A stretch of DNA of 64,000 bases, taken from contig JAQFVV010000151.1 of assembly GCA_028023455.1 (NCBI GenBank), positions 1,211,001 to 1,275,000 on the forward strand, given 5' to 3'. Below, one piece after another: positions 45,525 to 58,165 of this stretch. Numbering within the stretch: the first letter of the stretch is position 1; each line of letters opens with the position of its first letter. Under the pieces are notes generated by a model. That model did not search any database, was not told where the DNA came from, and saw only the letters and a list, made by a program, of their open reading frames with translations. Source of the DNA: Epiperipatus broadwayi (taxonomy: Eukaryota > Onychophora > Udeonychophora > Euonychophora > Peripatidae). Both the position numbers and the translations under genes were made by a program.

Positions 45525-48500
45525 TTTTGGTTATTACAATAGCTTTTTAATTAACAGACATTTTATTTGTATATATATTGTGCCATTACAATTTGATCAC
45601 TAGCCAAATTTATAGTAATGTGCATGTAAGAAAGTGTAAAACAAAATCATCATCACATTTTTATATAACCATAAAGGAAGTTGTAGGGCATCCAAGTTTA
45701 AACCCTACAAGGTCCAGTTCTAAAAGCTTTAAACAGAGATGGGTCAACAATTATATGCTTTATTTGTTTGTGTGTTGATAGAAAGGTAATACACACATTT
45801 AAACTATTTAATATTTAAATTTTCTGTTTAAAAAGCAAAGTTATAACGCATACGTATAGGCAATGTATGTGTAAACTATTTAATTGTTTTATATTTCAAA
45901 TATACAACATTTTAACTTTCTTTAAAACTAACTTATGCTTGATCAATTCTAATATCTTATTCTATGCTTCTATTTTGCTTTTCTATAATTGTAATTGGGA
46001 TTTAAACGTTACAGATTTAATTAAATAATAGGGTTATAATTACTAAGCTGGCAATTATATTATTTAATGTTAGTTTATGAATGATTTGAAAGAATGAAGG
46101 ATGTGTGTACATTACATACAGAAATTTACAGTTATTAAATATTGAAAGAAAAGGAAGGATTAAATCTGTCAAATTATTTTTTTTTTGTACAATTTTATGT
46201 TGAAAGAGGAAATCGGTTTAATCAGATATCTATCTTTGTAGCAATTTTTTTTGTAAATGATTGTTTTTCACTTTGGGAGCTTATAATGGGTGAGAGCTAA
46301 TTTTGAAATTGTCTTATCTTAAGATCTAAAGAAGGAAGCTCAGAGATTTGAAATATTACCTAGATATAAAAAATAAAAAAGAGAAAGGAAATAAGGATTA
46401 AGTCTATTTTTTTTTTAAAACAAAAGTGTCTGGAAAAAGGATTAAACTTTTCAGTTGAAAAATAATTTAGTTGAAAATAAATTAGAGATCTAATTAAAAT
46501 GAATTTGTCCAAAAATAGCAAGTGACGCTATCTCTGATTGGTTAAGTTAGCTAAAAATTGGATATAAAAAGTGTCTGGAATTATTATTATGGTGATTATG
46601 ATTCAGATTATTTGACTATTAAATTGAATGTTGAAAATATAAGAAATGGCTGGCTAGAAAAATTATATGTATGTCCCATCTTTTCCGGACCATCTGGGGA
46701 AGCTGCACATCACATAGGAAAGAAAAGATGTTGTGTCTAAAATAATATTCTACACCTTTCAACTGACCAGAGAAATAAGATGTTTTTAATAGAAGGAAGA
46801 AAGCATTCACCTGCATTCAAAGAAGATGAATTAATCTACTGATAAATATTAATCATCAAGTCCAATTAATTGTTATAACAACTGATTTTAAACTCAAGAA
46901 AATTTATAAATGTGAAAACAACTGCTGTATTTCATCCACATGCTTGACAGGAAGAGAAGAAAAATTAATATAATGATTTCCAAATTATCCACTAAAGCAA
47001 ATAACCTCAATAGAGTCATCATCATCAAATAGTTATACACCTCAAGAAAGAGATTGTTCCAAGTAAAACGGAAATGGTAGCTGCAGAAATATAGACATTA
47101 TACAAGACAAGTTTGAACCCTTGGAAATTCGCCACAAACAAAAGATCGGTAATATGACTTTTTATATCTATTTTCTTTATGATATCAGAGTCTTAATAAA
47201 CATTTTAGCAATAAAGTGGTATAATTTATTTAAAGAACTTTTAAAGACTATTCAGATCGATTAAAAACAAGAACGTCTTACTAATAATAACTTTGAGCTT
47301 CATAAATGATTTTGAATGTATCAAAATTTATTTGTTTATTAATTTTACAGTTATGAAAAATATTAATGTGTAAAACAATTTTTTTTATGGTATTATGATT
47401 TTAGTTTTAACTAATATATTATTATTATTTTGGTTTTAAATAATATTTTGTTATTATGGGATAAAACACGCATATACATAATAATATTTTTATATGTGTA
47501 TAATTGCGAGTGAATGTGAAGTAACAAGTAGTATTAGAATATTGGATTATTTTGTTTCAAGTTAAGTATAGCATTTCAGAGATAGAGAGGGGGAGAAAAT
47601 AATTTAAAACTTGTTTCTAAAACTTGCTCTTTCAATTCTATTAACATTTTTTTTTAAACATTCTACTTACATGTTAGATTTATAAAGTATGTGTGCTAAT
47701 GAGCAGATAATTTTTTTTTTTTCTTGAAATACTGTTCTCATGGAGTGAAAATCATGATCAATGTGACATCCAACTTAATACAATATACATTTGAAGGGAA
47801 AGAACTTGAAATTAATTGAGGATTGTTATATAATCAATTATTATTATTATTATTATTCATGTCAATTTTCATGTTTATCTAGAAATTTTTATGTATATGT
47901 TAAAAATGCAGTAATAAATATTAGTTTGTTTTATTAAATGAGGCGTATATATTTCATTAAGTGTAGTCTTTGTTAAGTGTAATTATTCATCATCATCAAT
48001 GGTTAAATATTAGTTATTTAAGATATAAGTAAGTATGCTAAAATTAAGCAATAATTATGAATTTCTTTATAAAAATTAGTTTTATGTTTAGGCTTAGTCC
48101 TAAAGCTGTAGTTGAAACCATTGTCATTATCGTTATTATTATCATCATCATCATCGTCATCAATGTTTTAATTAATGAGCTGTTTAACTGTTTAAAGGCC
48201 ATAAATAAATATTAATTTCATAATATTTAGTGATCTCTTAGTATTATTATAACCACATCCCATCATCTACTTCATGCAAGGATGAGTGAATTGCCATCCT
48301 AAATTAGTTATATATAATCTGAGCTAGTAAACTTATAAAAATATTGAAACACATTTGTTATGCTAAGATCTAAGAAGTGATTTATGTCTAATATACTCCA
48401 CTTTGGTTTAAAGATGTTTTACTTTTACCTAAATGTTAGTGCGTATAGTGATATGGCTCAAAAAGCAAAATCTTCCATTTTTATTAGAAATAAAGTACCA
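45525..48500. other. AT-rich stretch with microsatellites
   Basis: (TTA)n near 47840 and a mixed ATT/ATC tract at 48122-48165. No gene recognised. Confidence 0.5.
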
Positions 48501-48504
48501 AAAA

Positions 48505-48600
48505 AGGGGATTCAAACCCGGTACATGTGAAAGGTTATTAGATATAACCATGTCTAGATTCAGATAATCTAGTGGCACCCTGCTAGACCATATTCACTTA
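48505..48600 (-). repeat. tRNA-like sequence with box A and box B
   Basis: On minus, tggtctagcagggtgcc (box A-like) and cgggtttgaatcccc (box B) are about 50 bases apart. The 3' side runs into an A/G-rich segment. Probably a tRNA-derived repeat of a family different from the six SINE copies. Confidence 0.5.
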
Positions 48601-48604
48601 GTAT

Positions 48605-49630
48605 TTTTTAAACATGCACTTAACATCAAACCAAGAAATGAAAGTGGATAAGATCTACTGTCTGTATACCTGAGTTATAATACTTGTTATTAATAATTTG
48701 CTTATAATTATTGTTAGTGTTTACTTGAGAAATCCAACATTATTTTAAATATTATGATCTTATATATTGTAGACTACTCAGGTATGGTAATAGTTATTTG
48801 ATCAACCTTTAATTTTGTTATTTGAACTCCCTTTAATTAAGTTACAATATATTATAACTGGAAGTAGAATAGACGTATTCAGAGGGGTCAAATAATAAGT
48901 AACTTAGCTTTGAGATAGATAAAAATGTTTGCTTGACAAATGTAATAAGGTATGACTAAGTTAATTATATACAAAACTATATATACAACAAACTAATATA
49001 AATAAACGGTGTATGATGCTTGTGAACATTAATGAACTTTTCAATCTCTAAGTCTACTGGTTTAAAATTAATCACGATTATACATTTTGTCACTTAATAT
49101 TTTATCAAATGCAAATAAATAGTACAAAAAACAACATTTTTTTACTGAGGCAAGAGAATGTATAAAGAAAAGAATGAATAAGAACATTAAAAAAAAAAGA
49201 TCCCTTAAAAAAAATATTTGCATGGTTTTATTGCTCCAGAATTCATAAGAAGTTCCAGTGCCAGAAGAAACAGCACCAAAATTGATCCTAGGACTCCACA
49301 TTCCAGAGTCTGACCCTAAACTACAGAGGGCAATAAAGTATTAAGAAGAATGTAAGATCTAGAGTTAAAGTTAATAACAATATAAGAAAACTTAATTATA
49401 AATTGATGAGGATAGCTATAGAAAAAAATAAGTCTCAAAAGTGTAAAACAGCATCTTAGTATTGGATGAAAAGTTGCTTTTGTAGAAAGAAGAAAAGTAG
49501 GAATTATTATTTTTTAAAAAAAAAAGAGAGATAACATCATGAAATGTGTTGAAAAGTTCTATAAAGAAGTATAAAGTAATAAATAATAAGAAAACAAATT
49601 ATCCCTGCAATTATGTCTTTTGAATTATAC
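48605..49630. other. AT-rich stretch without recognised gene
   Basis: No readable domain. Confidence 0.5.
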
Positions 49631-49639
49631 AGACTTTTA

Positions 49640-51010
49640 AATGAGGAAGTTGGGGCATGTAATTAGACTTACTACGAAGAGAAAAGCTCCAGGAAATGAC
49701 AGAATTAGACTTGATATCTTAAAAGAAGCAGGTAAAGAAACAGAAACATTGTTGCAAAATTGTATACAAAATTTATAAATGATAAAATGTATAGAAGAAT
49801 GTAGAAGTAATAATGATATTCAAGAAAAAAGGTGACAAAAAAAGATACTAGAAATTATAGATCTATCAGTCCTCTGTCAGTTCTACATAAATGCAACTTT
49901 TCTCCTGGATACTTGAGATTTCTAACCAATGAAAATAACAAACTAGATTCAAAAGTGATTTTAGCAATTTCCAAGTTAGTTGCCATTACACTTTGGATTT
50001 GTAGATTATGAAAAAGCATTTGATTCTAATATGATAATTGGAGCATCAGATGAACAAGATATAATACTAGCATAGTGTCAAATTCTGGAGGATATGTATC
50101 AAAATGCAACAGCAATGATGAGATTATATCATGATGTGTACTAAAAAAAATTACTATTGGGAAGGATGTATGACAGTGTGACTCCATATCTACGACACCT
50201 TTTAAGCAGTTTTACGAGAAGTATTTGGTGGATTAAAATAAGAAGCTAAGAAAGTAAAAGTAAATAGAGATAATTTAAATCATCTACATTGTGCAGATGA
50301 TGTGTTTTGCAAATAATGCAATGCTTCAGCGCTTTAGAAAATGTTTTGAGTTATCAGATGAAAGTATAAAAGTAGAAATACTAATTTTAAAAAAAGGAAA
50401 AAAAGTAATGCTCAATAGATTTCCGCAAAAATAAAAAATACATATTGATAATCATCAATTAGAAAAAATTATGAACTACAAACATCTTGACCACATAATG
50501 AATAAAACTAATCATAGATAATGGAATATTTTTGGTAGAAATAACTTAATATTAAAAAGAAATATATCTATGTGTTTCAAAAGAAAGATTTTTAATAGAT
50601 GTGTTTTACCTGTTCTTACTTATGGATGTGAAACTTAGACACTTAAAAAAAAGAGCAATATAGAGTTTAAACCATTCAACAAAGTACAGAGAGATATATG
50701 CTAGGAGTAACAAAAAAGTGATTAATAAAATATATGGGTGAAAAAACAAATAGGTATCTCTAATAAACATCAATGAATTTTTAAGAGACTGCAATGGAGT
50801 TTGCTGGACATATCTGATGAAGAGATGATTTAAACAAACAATTCAAGTTTTAAGTTAGATTCCAATTGTAAAAAAAAATCTAGGATATCACATGTAAGAT
50901 GGATAGATGAAATAAGAAAATTATATGATGTAAAGAAAAAGGCTAAGGATCAGAAAAACCAAACTAAACCCGAAGAAACTATCCTGCAGTAGATCGATAA
51001 TAGTTGAAAA
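49640..51010 (+). pseudogene. RTE-like LINE relic, reverse transcriptase to C-terminus
   Basis: Readable in pieces across frames. K-A-P-G-N-D-R-I-R at about 49690. R-N-Y-R-S-I-S about 49850. V-D-Y-E-K-A-F-D (palm motif A) about 50005. C-A-D-D (motif C, Y changed to C) about 50295. L-P-V-L-T-Y-G-C-E-T at about 50610. W-I-D-E-I-R-K about 50905. The order and motifs are those of an RTE-type reverse transcriptase with its usual C-terminal part. Many stops. The endonuclease is not visible. Confidence 0.8.
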
Positions 51011-51294
51011 TGATGATATAAAATAATTTTACTTCTAGTCTTGAATAACTCCAAAAGTTGTTTAGATATCCCTCTTTTTGACAGAATCAAAGTGCTCTAA
51101 ACATTAAATAAGAAAAATAGAAATTATTTGATGTTATCATTTTGTCCCAAACATATACATTTTTAGGGAGATAGTTTATAGGATTTATGTTACTTACATT
51201 TTATTTAACTTTTTTTTTTATAATCACACAACTATAATATTGAAACCTTTAATTTACTTTAAACCCTGTCTGTTTGTTGTTGTTTTTTTCCGTA

Positions 51295-51378
51295 TGTCAA
51301 ATGCCTTGACCGGGAAGCGAACCCGGGCCAGCCGCTTTGAAGGCAGCTATGCTAACCACTCGGCCAATATCGCTTGAC
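51295..51378 (-). repeat. tRNA-derived SINE-like copy 5
   Basis: Shortest and most tRNA-like copy. On minus, gtcaagc starts it, box A is tggccgagtggttagca, and the anticodon stem AGCTGC/GCGGCT has loop CTTCAAA. Box B is gggttcgcttcccgg and the 3' end is atttgac. A ttgttgtttttt tract on the plus side marks its tail. Confidence 0.75.
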
Positions 51379-51935
51379 TAATTCTCTATCACACTTTACA
51401 ATCATACACAAATGCGTGTGTGATTAAAATCAATTTTTTTTTTTTTAAATTTAAAAATAAAAAAAAAGGAAATGAAATTGTATTACTAAAAAAAAAAAAG
51501 AAATTAAATATTTACAGAATAAATATTTAATTTGACGCCTTAAGGCATTTAATTCAAAATATATATTTAAAAAATCACATTTATAAACAATTTAAGATCA
51601 TTAATATTTTCACGTCATTTTTTTTTTGCTATTACAAATATATTGTATATATATATGAATACAAAAAATTATATTGGAGTTAAAAGTCTTACGATATTTA
51701 AAAATTCAACTTATCGACTTAAAATAGAAAACAGGAGTAAACGGTAGCTGCCGCTGAATGGCTGCGATGCAAACAGTGTTAAATTACTGAGGACGGCTAA
51801 TAAATAGTCAGAAACTAATCTCAGGATCAGTTTAACATTGTGATCTAGAATTTATTGATTGCCCAAGCATACACGAATGGCACTATTGACTACTGTAAGC
51901 AAGACTCTCTGAAGAGTTGGCATAAATGTTTAATT

Positions 51936-52024
51936 TCAAGCGTTGGTTGTCGAGTGGTCAACACAGCTGCCTTACAAGCAATTGCCCAGGGTTAGCAGGT
52001 TCGCTTCCCGGCGATGCTATGACA
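51936..52024 (+). repeat. tRNA-derived SINE-like copy 6
   Basis: Box A ttgtcgagtggtcaaca and box B ggttcgcttcccgg, ending gctatgaca, then an A-rich tail. Confidence 0.7.
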
Positions 52025-52029
52025 CATGA

Positions 52030-53030
52030 AAAGAAAAAAACCAATCGTTTCTTTGGTGATATAAGGAATTAAAAAGATAAAAACTAGTCTCTATTCAAAA
52101 CATAAAACTATGGGCATATTGTTATCTTTTTTTTTGTTGTTAACAAGTTAATATTTTTTTTTAATTATTCATTACTATTATAAATTTATTTTAATTAATA
52201 ACTTTAATTCAACAGACTAGTAATTAACATAGTAGCAACTCTCCCAATACAATAGTTTGTGCAAGGAAAATAAATGGTGATGTTTTAATTGTAGAATAGC
52301 AGCTATTACTAAATTACTAATATAAATTAACAACGATGATTCGAAAAAATCAATGTACCAGCATAAATAACTTATTGTCAGGCCTTTAAAAAACTCGCCT
52401 GGTGACTATATTGCTGATATCATATAAAATGGACTATTTTTAAGGTCGGATAATGTTTTCAGATGCATTGTAAACAAATAACAATAATGATTTTAGTTTC
52501 AATTTTTGTTTTGCATTTTTTAATTGTATCTTTTGATGTCCGTTTTATGCAAATATGTGTAATTTTTAACGATCCATAAATATTAAATATTTGGTTAAAA
52601 GTTCATTGTTGACAACTACAGTACAATCCGTTTTTAATACTGATTTTATATTTGTAGTAGCAGTAGTATATATATATACATTTATTGTTTGATATTATAA
52701 TTAATGCCCACTACTACATTTCAAATATAAGACTACAGATAATTGGGAGAAGACGAGGGAGAGAGGATATTACAAGTTCCTGATATGCATTTTGACCAGC
52801 TTAGTCTCTTCAGTTTATTCAATCTCCACTCAAGTTAATCCCACACGTTATATCCGTAGATTTTGATGAAAACCGCCTAAATTTACTTTGTGAGCATCTG
52901 CTAAAAACAACCATTTATTCACAACAATTGCTTCTCAATAAATACCTAAATTATTAATCATTCCTTATTATTTCATTTTCTTTAATCTTAGATATAGGTT
53001 TTAAATTTAACAATGACCAATATATTCATA
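52030..53030. other. AT-rich stretch without recognised gene
   Basis: No readable domain. Confidence 0.5.
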
Positions 53031-53034
53031 ACAT

Positions 53035-54540
53035 TCTTGGTGCTTGTCTTATAGATAAAGACGTTGTTCGATGGCGCCGTTTTCACGCTAAAACTATAAA
53101 ATATGATCATTCCCGGGCCATTAATTATAATCATTTTGATGTGTTTTTTGTAATGCGAAAATAAAAACAAAAGAAAATCGTCTTTTTTAAATATTATTTA
53201 ATTTTAAATATTATTTTTTATTAACGTATACAAATTAAATGATAATAATAAATGTAAAATAAAATAAACAAATTACAATTTGATTCGTGTTTTTTAGTTT
53301 GCTTTATTAGAAAAATCAATTTTCTATCGGAGATTTTTTTACTGGGGTTATGGCTTTTTTTTTCTTGTTGTTTAAAAACTCATAATCGGAATAAAAAGTA
53401 AAATTTCTTAGTCTTCCTTTTACATTTTATTTCTACAGAGAAACAGATATTATTGTGTTATCGCTATTTTTTACTTTTTTAGTCTTTGTTTTAAATTTTT
53501 TTTTTTTTTTACAGACAAACAGATATTACCGCTATTTTTTATTTCAAATAGAATGACAACAAAAAGTAAAAGTTGTTACGGTTAGGTTTAGGGGTTAGGG
53601 TTAGGTTTAGGGTTAGTTTTAGGGTTAGTTTTAGGGTTAGGTTTAGGGTTAGGTTTAGGGTTAGGTTTAGGGTTAGTTTTAGGGTTAGGTTTAGGGTTAG
53701 TTTTAGGGTTAGATTTAGGGTTAGTTTTAGGGTTAGGTTTACGTTTAGTGTTCTGTTGTTTGTAATGCTAAAATAAAAAATATCAAAATCGTATTTTTGT
53801 AAATATTTTTTTTAGTAACATCTATAAAATAAATGATAACAATAAATGTAAACTATATTCAACAAAGTATAACCGTAGTCGGAGAAAAGAAAGAAAGTAA
53901 AACTTTTTTAAACAACAACAAAAATGTCTTCTTTACTTATTAATCATGTTTATAATATATGCTTTTTATGAAATTTACAAAAAAAACGTGCATAATTGTA
54001 CTTTTCTTACTGGATATTTTTGTGTTACCGCTCTTTTTTACTTCAAAAATATACACATGGTAGAATCTTGTTTGTCTCGTGGAATGTTACGAACAGTACG
54101 TTACTTGACGCGTTACCTAATTCCAACTCACTTTACACATATATCTTGTCAACATTTTCCCAATTAAAACTTCAATACAGTACGGTGTAAAAAGTCTGAT
54201 AATTATTACTTTACAAAATCTGAACATTTCAATACTTTAAAATAAAAAAAATCCAATGAAAACAACATTTCCATCCAATTCAAAAAAACACACCCTCTCA
54301 CCAAGCCGTAACCATTTTATAAACTGTGCGAATTCGGAAAATGTATTTGCTGCGATGCAACATACATGCTGTACTGCGACACGACATAGCAGCCTGCAAT
54401 CTGTAGCACAACAAAAAAGTTGTATTATAGAAAAGGCAGGTTTGAATGTGTCGGCCACGGAAACGGCATTTGTATGTGTTTTAGCGTGAAAATGGCACCA
54501 TAGAGTGGCATCTTTAGCTATAAGACTAGTACCACATTCT
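53035..54540. mobile_element. Inverted-repeat element containing a telomere-like array
   Basis: The left block at about 53046-53095 (cttatagataaagacg, then gttttcacgctaaaac) is inverted at about 54474-54530 (cttatagctaaagatg on minus, then cattttcacgctaaaac). Inside, 53140-53280 and 53755-53860 are direct repeats of each other flanking the array. The 128-residue minus frame at 54237-54623 has no domain I recognise. I cannot name the family. Confidence 0.55.
53578..53752 (+). repeat. Interstitial telomere-like array, 12-bp unit
   Basis: About 13 copies of a 12-bp unit tttagggttagg or tttagggttagt, i.e. two hexamers in which TTAGGG alternates with TTAGKT. It encodes an F-R-V-R/F-R-V-S run by chance. 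The regular alternation suggests the dimer was amplified as a unit, not copied directly from a telomere. Confidence 0.9.
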
Positions 54541-54544
54541 TTAT

Positions 54545-55635
54545 AAAAGATGTATCGTATAATCTCCATCTTTATTAACCAGATAATCTCCAACTTTGTT
54601 AACCAGATGATCTCCATCTTCATTAATCATTCATCTCCATCTACTCATACTTCAGGAGCTCAAATCCCTAAAAATTATAGTTAATGCTCTTCTATTTCAA
54701 TCACATGGCTATAGATATTGGAGGGGAAAGAACATAGTATTAGCCAGCTAAAGATGCATCAACCAACTAGACTTCTTTAGCCCACTAAAGGCCCACATAC
54801 TTTTTTTAAAATCCCTTTACTGGCACACATTACTCAACAATCACCTTTCAATAAATATGTAAATGACTACTAATTATTTTCTTACATTCTGCATGGTTAG
54901 GATGCAATGACAAAATGATAGAATCTAAAGTCCAGGATACATGGACACAGCTTAATTCTGTCATTTCCAGATGTGACTAACAAACTGATTACCTTTTTAT
55001 TATTAGGAACAATGTGGGAATTGGCCTAAATGAAGTGATCATGATGGTAGAAATACATTTTACAAAATGCTAAGATGCCCCCCCCTTTCAGCTTGCATAG
55101 ATTTATTATTTGCAGGCTTCTTGGTGGTTCTGCAGCATCACCTGGTGGCCACAATACACGTAACACAACACTACCAAATATTTATAAACATATGAATTTT
55201 TGTTAAATTTTAAAATCTATATATAAGATTAAATTATGTAATAATTTCTAATGATTAAATAAAAATTGGAAAACTAAGTATTTATTGAAAGATGATTCAG
55301 TGTGAATAAGTGTTTACTAAAAAACATGCATTTATAAATATGTATAACATTTAAATATATTTCCAAGTTTTGTTTTTATCAGTGTATCTTTCATCTTAGC
55401 TGAATCCTATTGCCATCATCCAACAGCAGGGAAATCTGACCAACCTCTCACTATGGATCTATTCTGAAAAATCCATTTCATGTTTTCTAACTGACTAAAA
55501 CATCCATAGTACATGTTATAATTTTCATTTCATATACACATTATTAGATATACTTAACTTTAACCTCACATATATATTTTTAGATATTTTTCAAATTTCC
55601 TGAAACATATAACTAAAAATGTGAAAAAGACAAAT
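54545..55635. other. AT-rich stretch without recognised gene
   Basis: Short duplicated block containing aaccagatRatctccatctt at 54577-54630. Otherwise nothing. Confidence 0.45.
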
Positions 55636-55637
55636 GA

Positions 55638-55685
55638 TCCCCGAAATGCACATTTCATGAAGAATCAGCACTCATCAGTTGGCCT
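55638..55685 (-). repeat. Degenerate family A hammerhead relic
   Basis: Minus strand reads GGCCAA-CTGATGA-GTGCTG, a broken stem II, then GAAA. Stem III and stem I no longer fit. Confidence 0.5.
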
Positions 55686-55979
55686 AGATCATAATCTCTT
55701 ACACATACCTTCATTATCTGTTTTAATATTCTGTAGATAGGAAATTAATATCTACTTATGGATCTATTTAGAATTCTGCCATCACGATGTCTCAGATTTG
55801 AAATTATGTTAGTGATTACAAGTTGTGTCCTTTTATTGAGAAACCCTTGGTTCAACCCCTCCAAAGTGTTTACAAATCAAATGTAATGCATTAGATTAGA
55901 ATCATTTAATAGTCAATTTACTAGCGAATATGCCTTAAAAAAATAATAATTAAAATAAATTTTTACATTTAAATGAGAC

Positions 55980-56375
55980 AACTATCCAGTGCAAGCCAGA
56001 TTAATCAATGGATGTGAGAAGATTTGTGCATAAACTCCCTGTCTAGTGCCTATGTACCTAATATCTCTAGATTAGTTTCCAGCTTGTGGCTTTCATCAGT
56101 CAAGAGCTTTGGATCTGAAAGCACTGCTCCTAAAGTTTAGGAATGATCTAGGAGCAGTGCTCTCAGATACAAAGCTCCTCACTGATAAAAGCCACAAGCT
56201 AGAAACTAGTCTGGGAATATTAGACATGTAAGCACTAGACAGGGATTTTATGCACAAACCTTCTTGCATGCACTGATTAATCTGGCTTGCACTTGGAAGC
56301 ACTACTGTATGGAGAGCTTTGCCTCTGTTTTAACAGTTTGTACAAGCTTAGGAAATTGTGATAATGTGATGTTTA
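55980..56375 (+). mobile_element. Family C foldback
   Basis: Arms 55985-56130 and 56145-56340, 3' end gataatgtgatgtttag. The plus-strand hammerhead has CTGATAA (dead). The minus-strand copy (56063-56107) has CTGATGA and GAAA, but stem III and stem I carry mismatches. Confidence 0.7.
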
Positions 56376-56379
56376 GTAC

Positions 56380-57345
56380 ATTTAAAAGATAAGAATTTTT
56401 TGCATTTCTAAGAGAAAATTTGGTACAGTAGTAAAAATGGTATCTCATACTTTTTTTAAAAATGTTTAAAAAGTATTTCTACAATATATTTCTTTAACTA
56501 AATACAAGACTGAATAATGCTTTAAAACATTTAGTTTTGAATTTTATGCAGCTTAAAGGTAAGTTTAACTTCTTTACGAAAAACATATTATGGATATTAA
56601 AATCTGGCAGCGTGAGTTTTCCTTTGCTTCTAATTGTTGCCATAGCAAAGAAAACTGCTGCTGTATTTTTTATCATTTGCATTTATAGTGACAGTGAAGT
56701 TTTAGCATCAAATTGCATAAGTTTTACTTCTAAATATCATTTGCAGGTGTAAAATTTAAACAGCTTAAGAATAAATTTAACTTCTTTATAAAAAAAAAAA
56801 TACATTGCACATACCAAATTCTAATAGCATGTTTTTTCTTTCACTCTGATGTTTAAATTCAGGTTAAGATTTTGGGAATTTTTTTTTTCATACCATTATC
56901 AGAGTTGGGTTTTTTTTTTTTTCAGATAGTGAATCCTTAGCAAATCCACCTGGATAATGAAAATAGCCTAACTCAGAGACCTTTTCCCTGATAGAAGAAA
57001 GGTGAATGAGAACAATACTGTCAATTGCAAGGTGATGAGATATAAATGGTTTTCCAATCATATTTTATTATCTAGCTAAAAATAGCTAAACAACCATTTA
57101 CTGCCCAGTAGTGATGATCTAGACATTATACTAGTCTAACAAAATAACATAGAACCATTTATGGGAACTCTATTTAGATGCATCAGAAATGAAATTCAAC
57201 AATTTCTGACATATAGGTAAGGCAAACACAAATTATGAACCATATATTTAATGACTATCCAATTTATGTCACAATAATGAATTGAAAAAGTCATGGGAAG
57301 TCAATCTCCTTGTTGGAATCTAGATTTTTTTATAATAGCTATTAT
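56380..57345. other. AT-rich stretch without recognised gene
   Basis: Block gtaagtttaacttctttacg near 56560 partly repeats near 56770. Otherwise nothing. Confidence 0.4.
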
Positions 57346-57357
57346 TAAGTAATGTCT

Positions 57358-57660
57358 CAATGAGGTCAGTAACACCTGTTTGTTCTCTTACCCATACATT
57401 GCGAAAAAATTAAGACTAAAGTGGAGTTGGGCTGGACATATTGTTAGAAGAAATGATAATAGATGGACAATTGAAATTTTAAACTGGATTCCAAGAGATT
57501 GTAAAAGACCCAGAAAGAGACCACATGTGAGATGGATGGATGAAATAAGAAAGTGTGCAGGGGTGATGTGGAGAAGAGAAGCTAAAGATAGGAAAAGATG
57601 GATTGAACTTGGAGAGACCTTCATCCTGCAGTGGATTGATAATGGTTGATGATAATGATG
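57358..57660 (+). mobile_element. 5'-truncated RTE-like LINE with 11-bp target duplication
   Basis: The repeat aagtaatgtct is perfect at 57347-57357 and 57661-57671. The insert encodes an uninterrupted C-terminal end with W-A-G-H-I-V-R-R, then R-W-M-D-E-I-R-K and a final W-I-D-N-G before the stop, the standard end of RTE-type proteins. It ends in a tgatgataatgatg tail instead of poly-A. The intact frame implies a younger insertion than 49640-51010. Confidence 0.85.
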
Positions 57661-57674
57661 AAGTAATGTCTAAA

Positions 57675-58100
57675 AAAAAAAGGTTATGGGATGGCTACCT
57701 AGTAAGATCTGAAAAAATGTTCTACTTATATAGATTCACTCTTTTGGTTGTGATTAAAAAAGGCAGGTAATCAGGAGTAATCAAATTGTTGTTAATGTAT
57801 TTGATATATATAGTATATATGTGTGTGGATAGACCTTTGGTATTATTAATAACAGTTTTAGTTTAATTATACTAGCAATACACATATAGCATATATGTAT
57901 GTATAGAAATAGCCATAACTGCAATATTCTATTAAATAAATTATAATTGCAAATATATTATGTAAAGATTTATATTTCTAATAAGAGTTAACGGTTAATA
58001 AATTTAATTCTTTAGCTTATAGAATATATAATAAAGTGAGCAACTCTACACTCTAATGCCATTTTTAAAAAGATTAAGTAAACAATGATTATCAGATGAT
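57675..58100. other. AT-rich stretch without recognised gene
   Basis: No readable domain. Confidence 0.5.
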
Positions 58101-58118
58101 AATCCATTTAAATCCTTG

Positions 58119-58165
58119 TCTCCAGGTTGGTTTCTGCTTTTTGCATTTGTCAATGAGCTGTGGGT
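58119..58165 (-). repeat. Degenerate hammerhead-like relic (family C type)
   Basis: Minus: TTGACAA, a stem II-like ATGC/GCA, GAAACC, then CTGGAGA. Same order as family C with mutations in the first box. Confidence 0.4.

Noticed and set aside
45640-45780. Possible short exon with K-T-K-S-S-S-H-F
   Set aside because: No splice-site context, no recognised domain and normal AT-rich composition.
53573-53776. 67-codon F-R-V-R/F-R-V-S repeat protein
   Set aside because: Entirely a translation of the 12-bp telomere-like repeat.
54237-54623. 128-codon minus-strand frame, longest in the window
   Set aside because: No domain or composition that looks like a gene, it crosses the outer repeat of the telomere-array element, and part is a simple repeat of M-E-I-I-W-L.
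55840-55865. Box B-like ggttcaacccctcc
   Set aside because: No box A at suitable distance and no repeat boundary around it.
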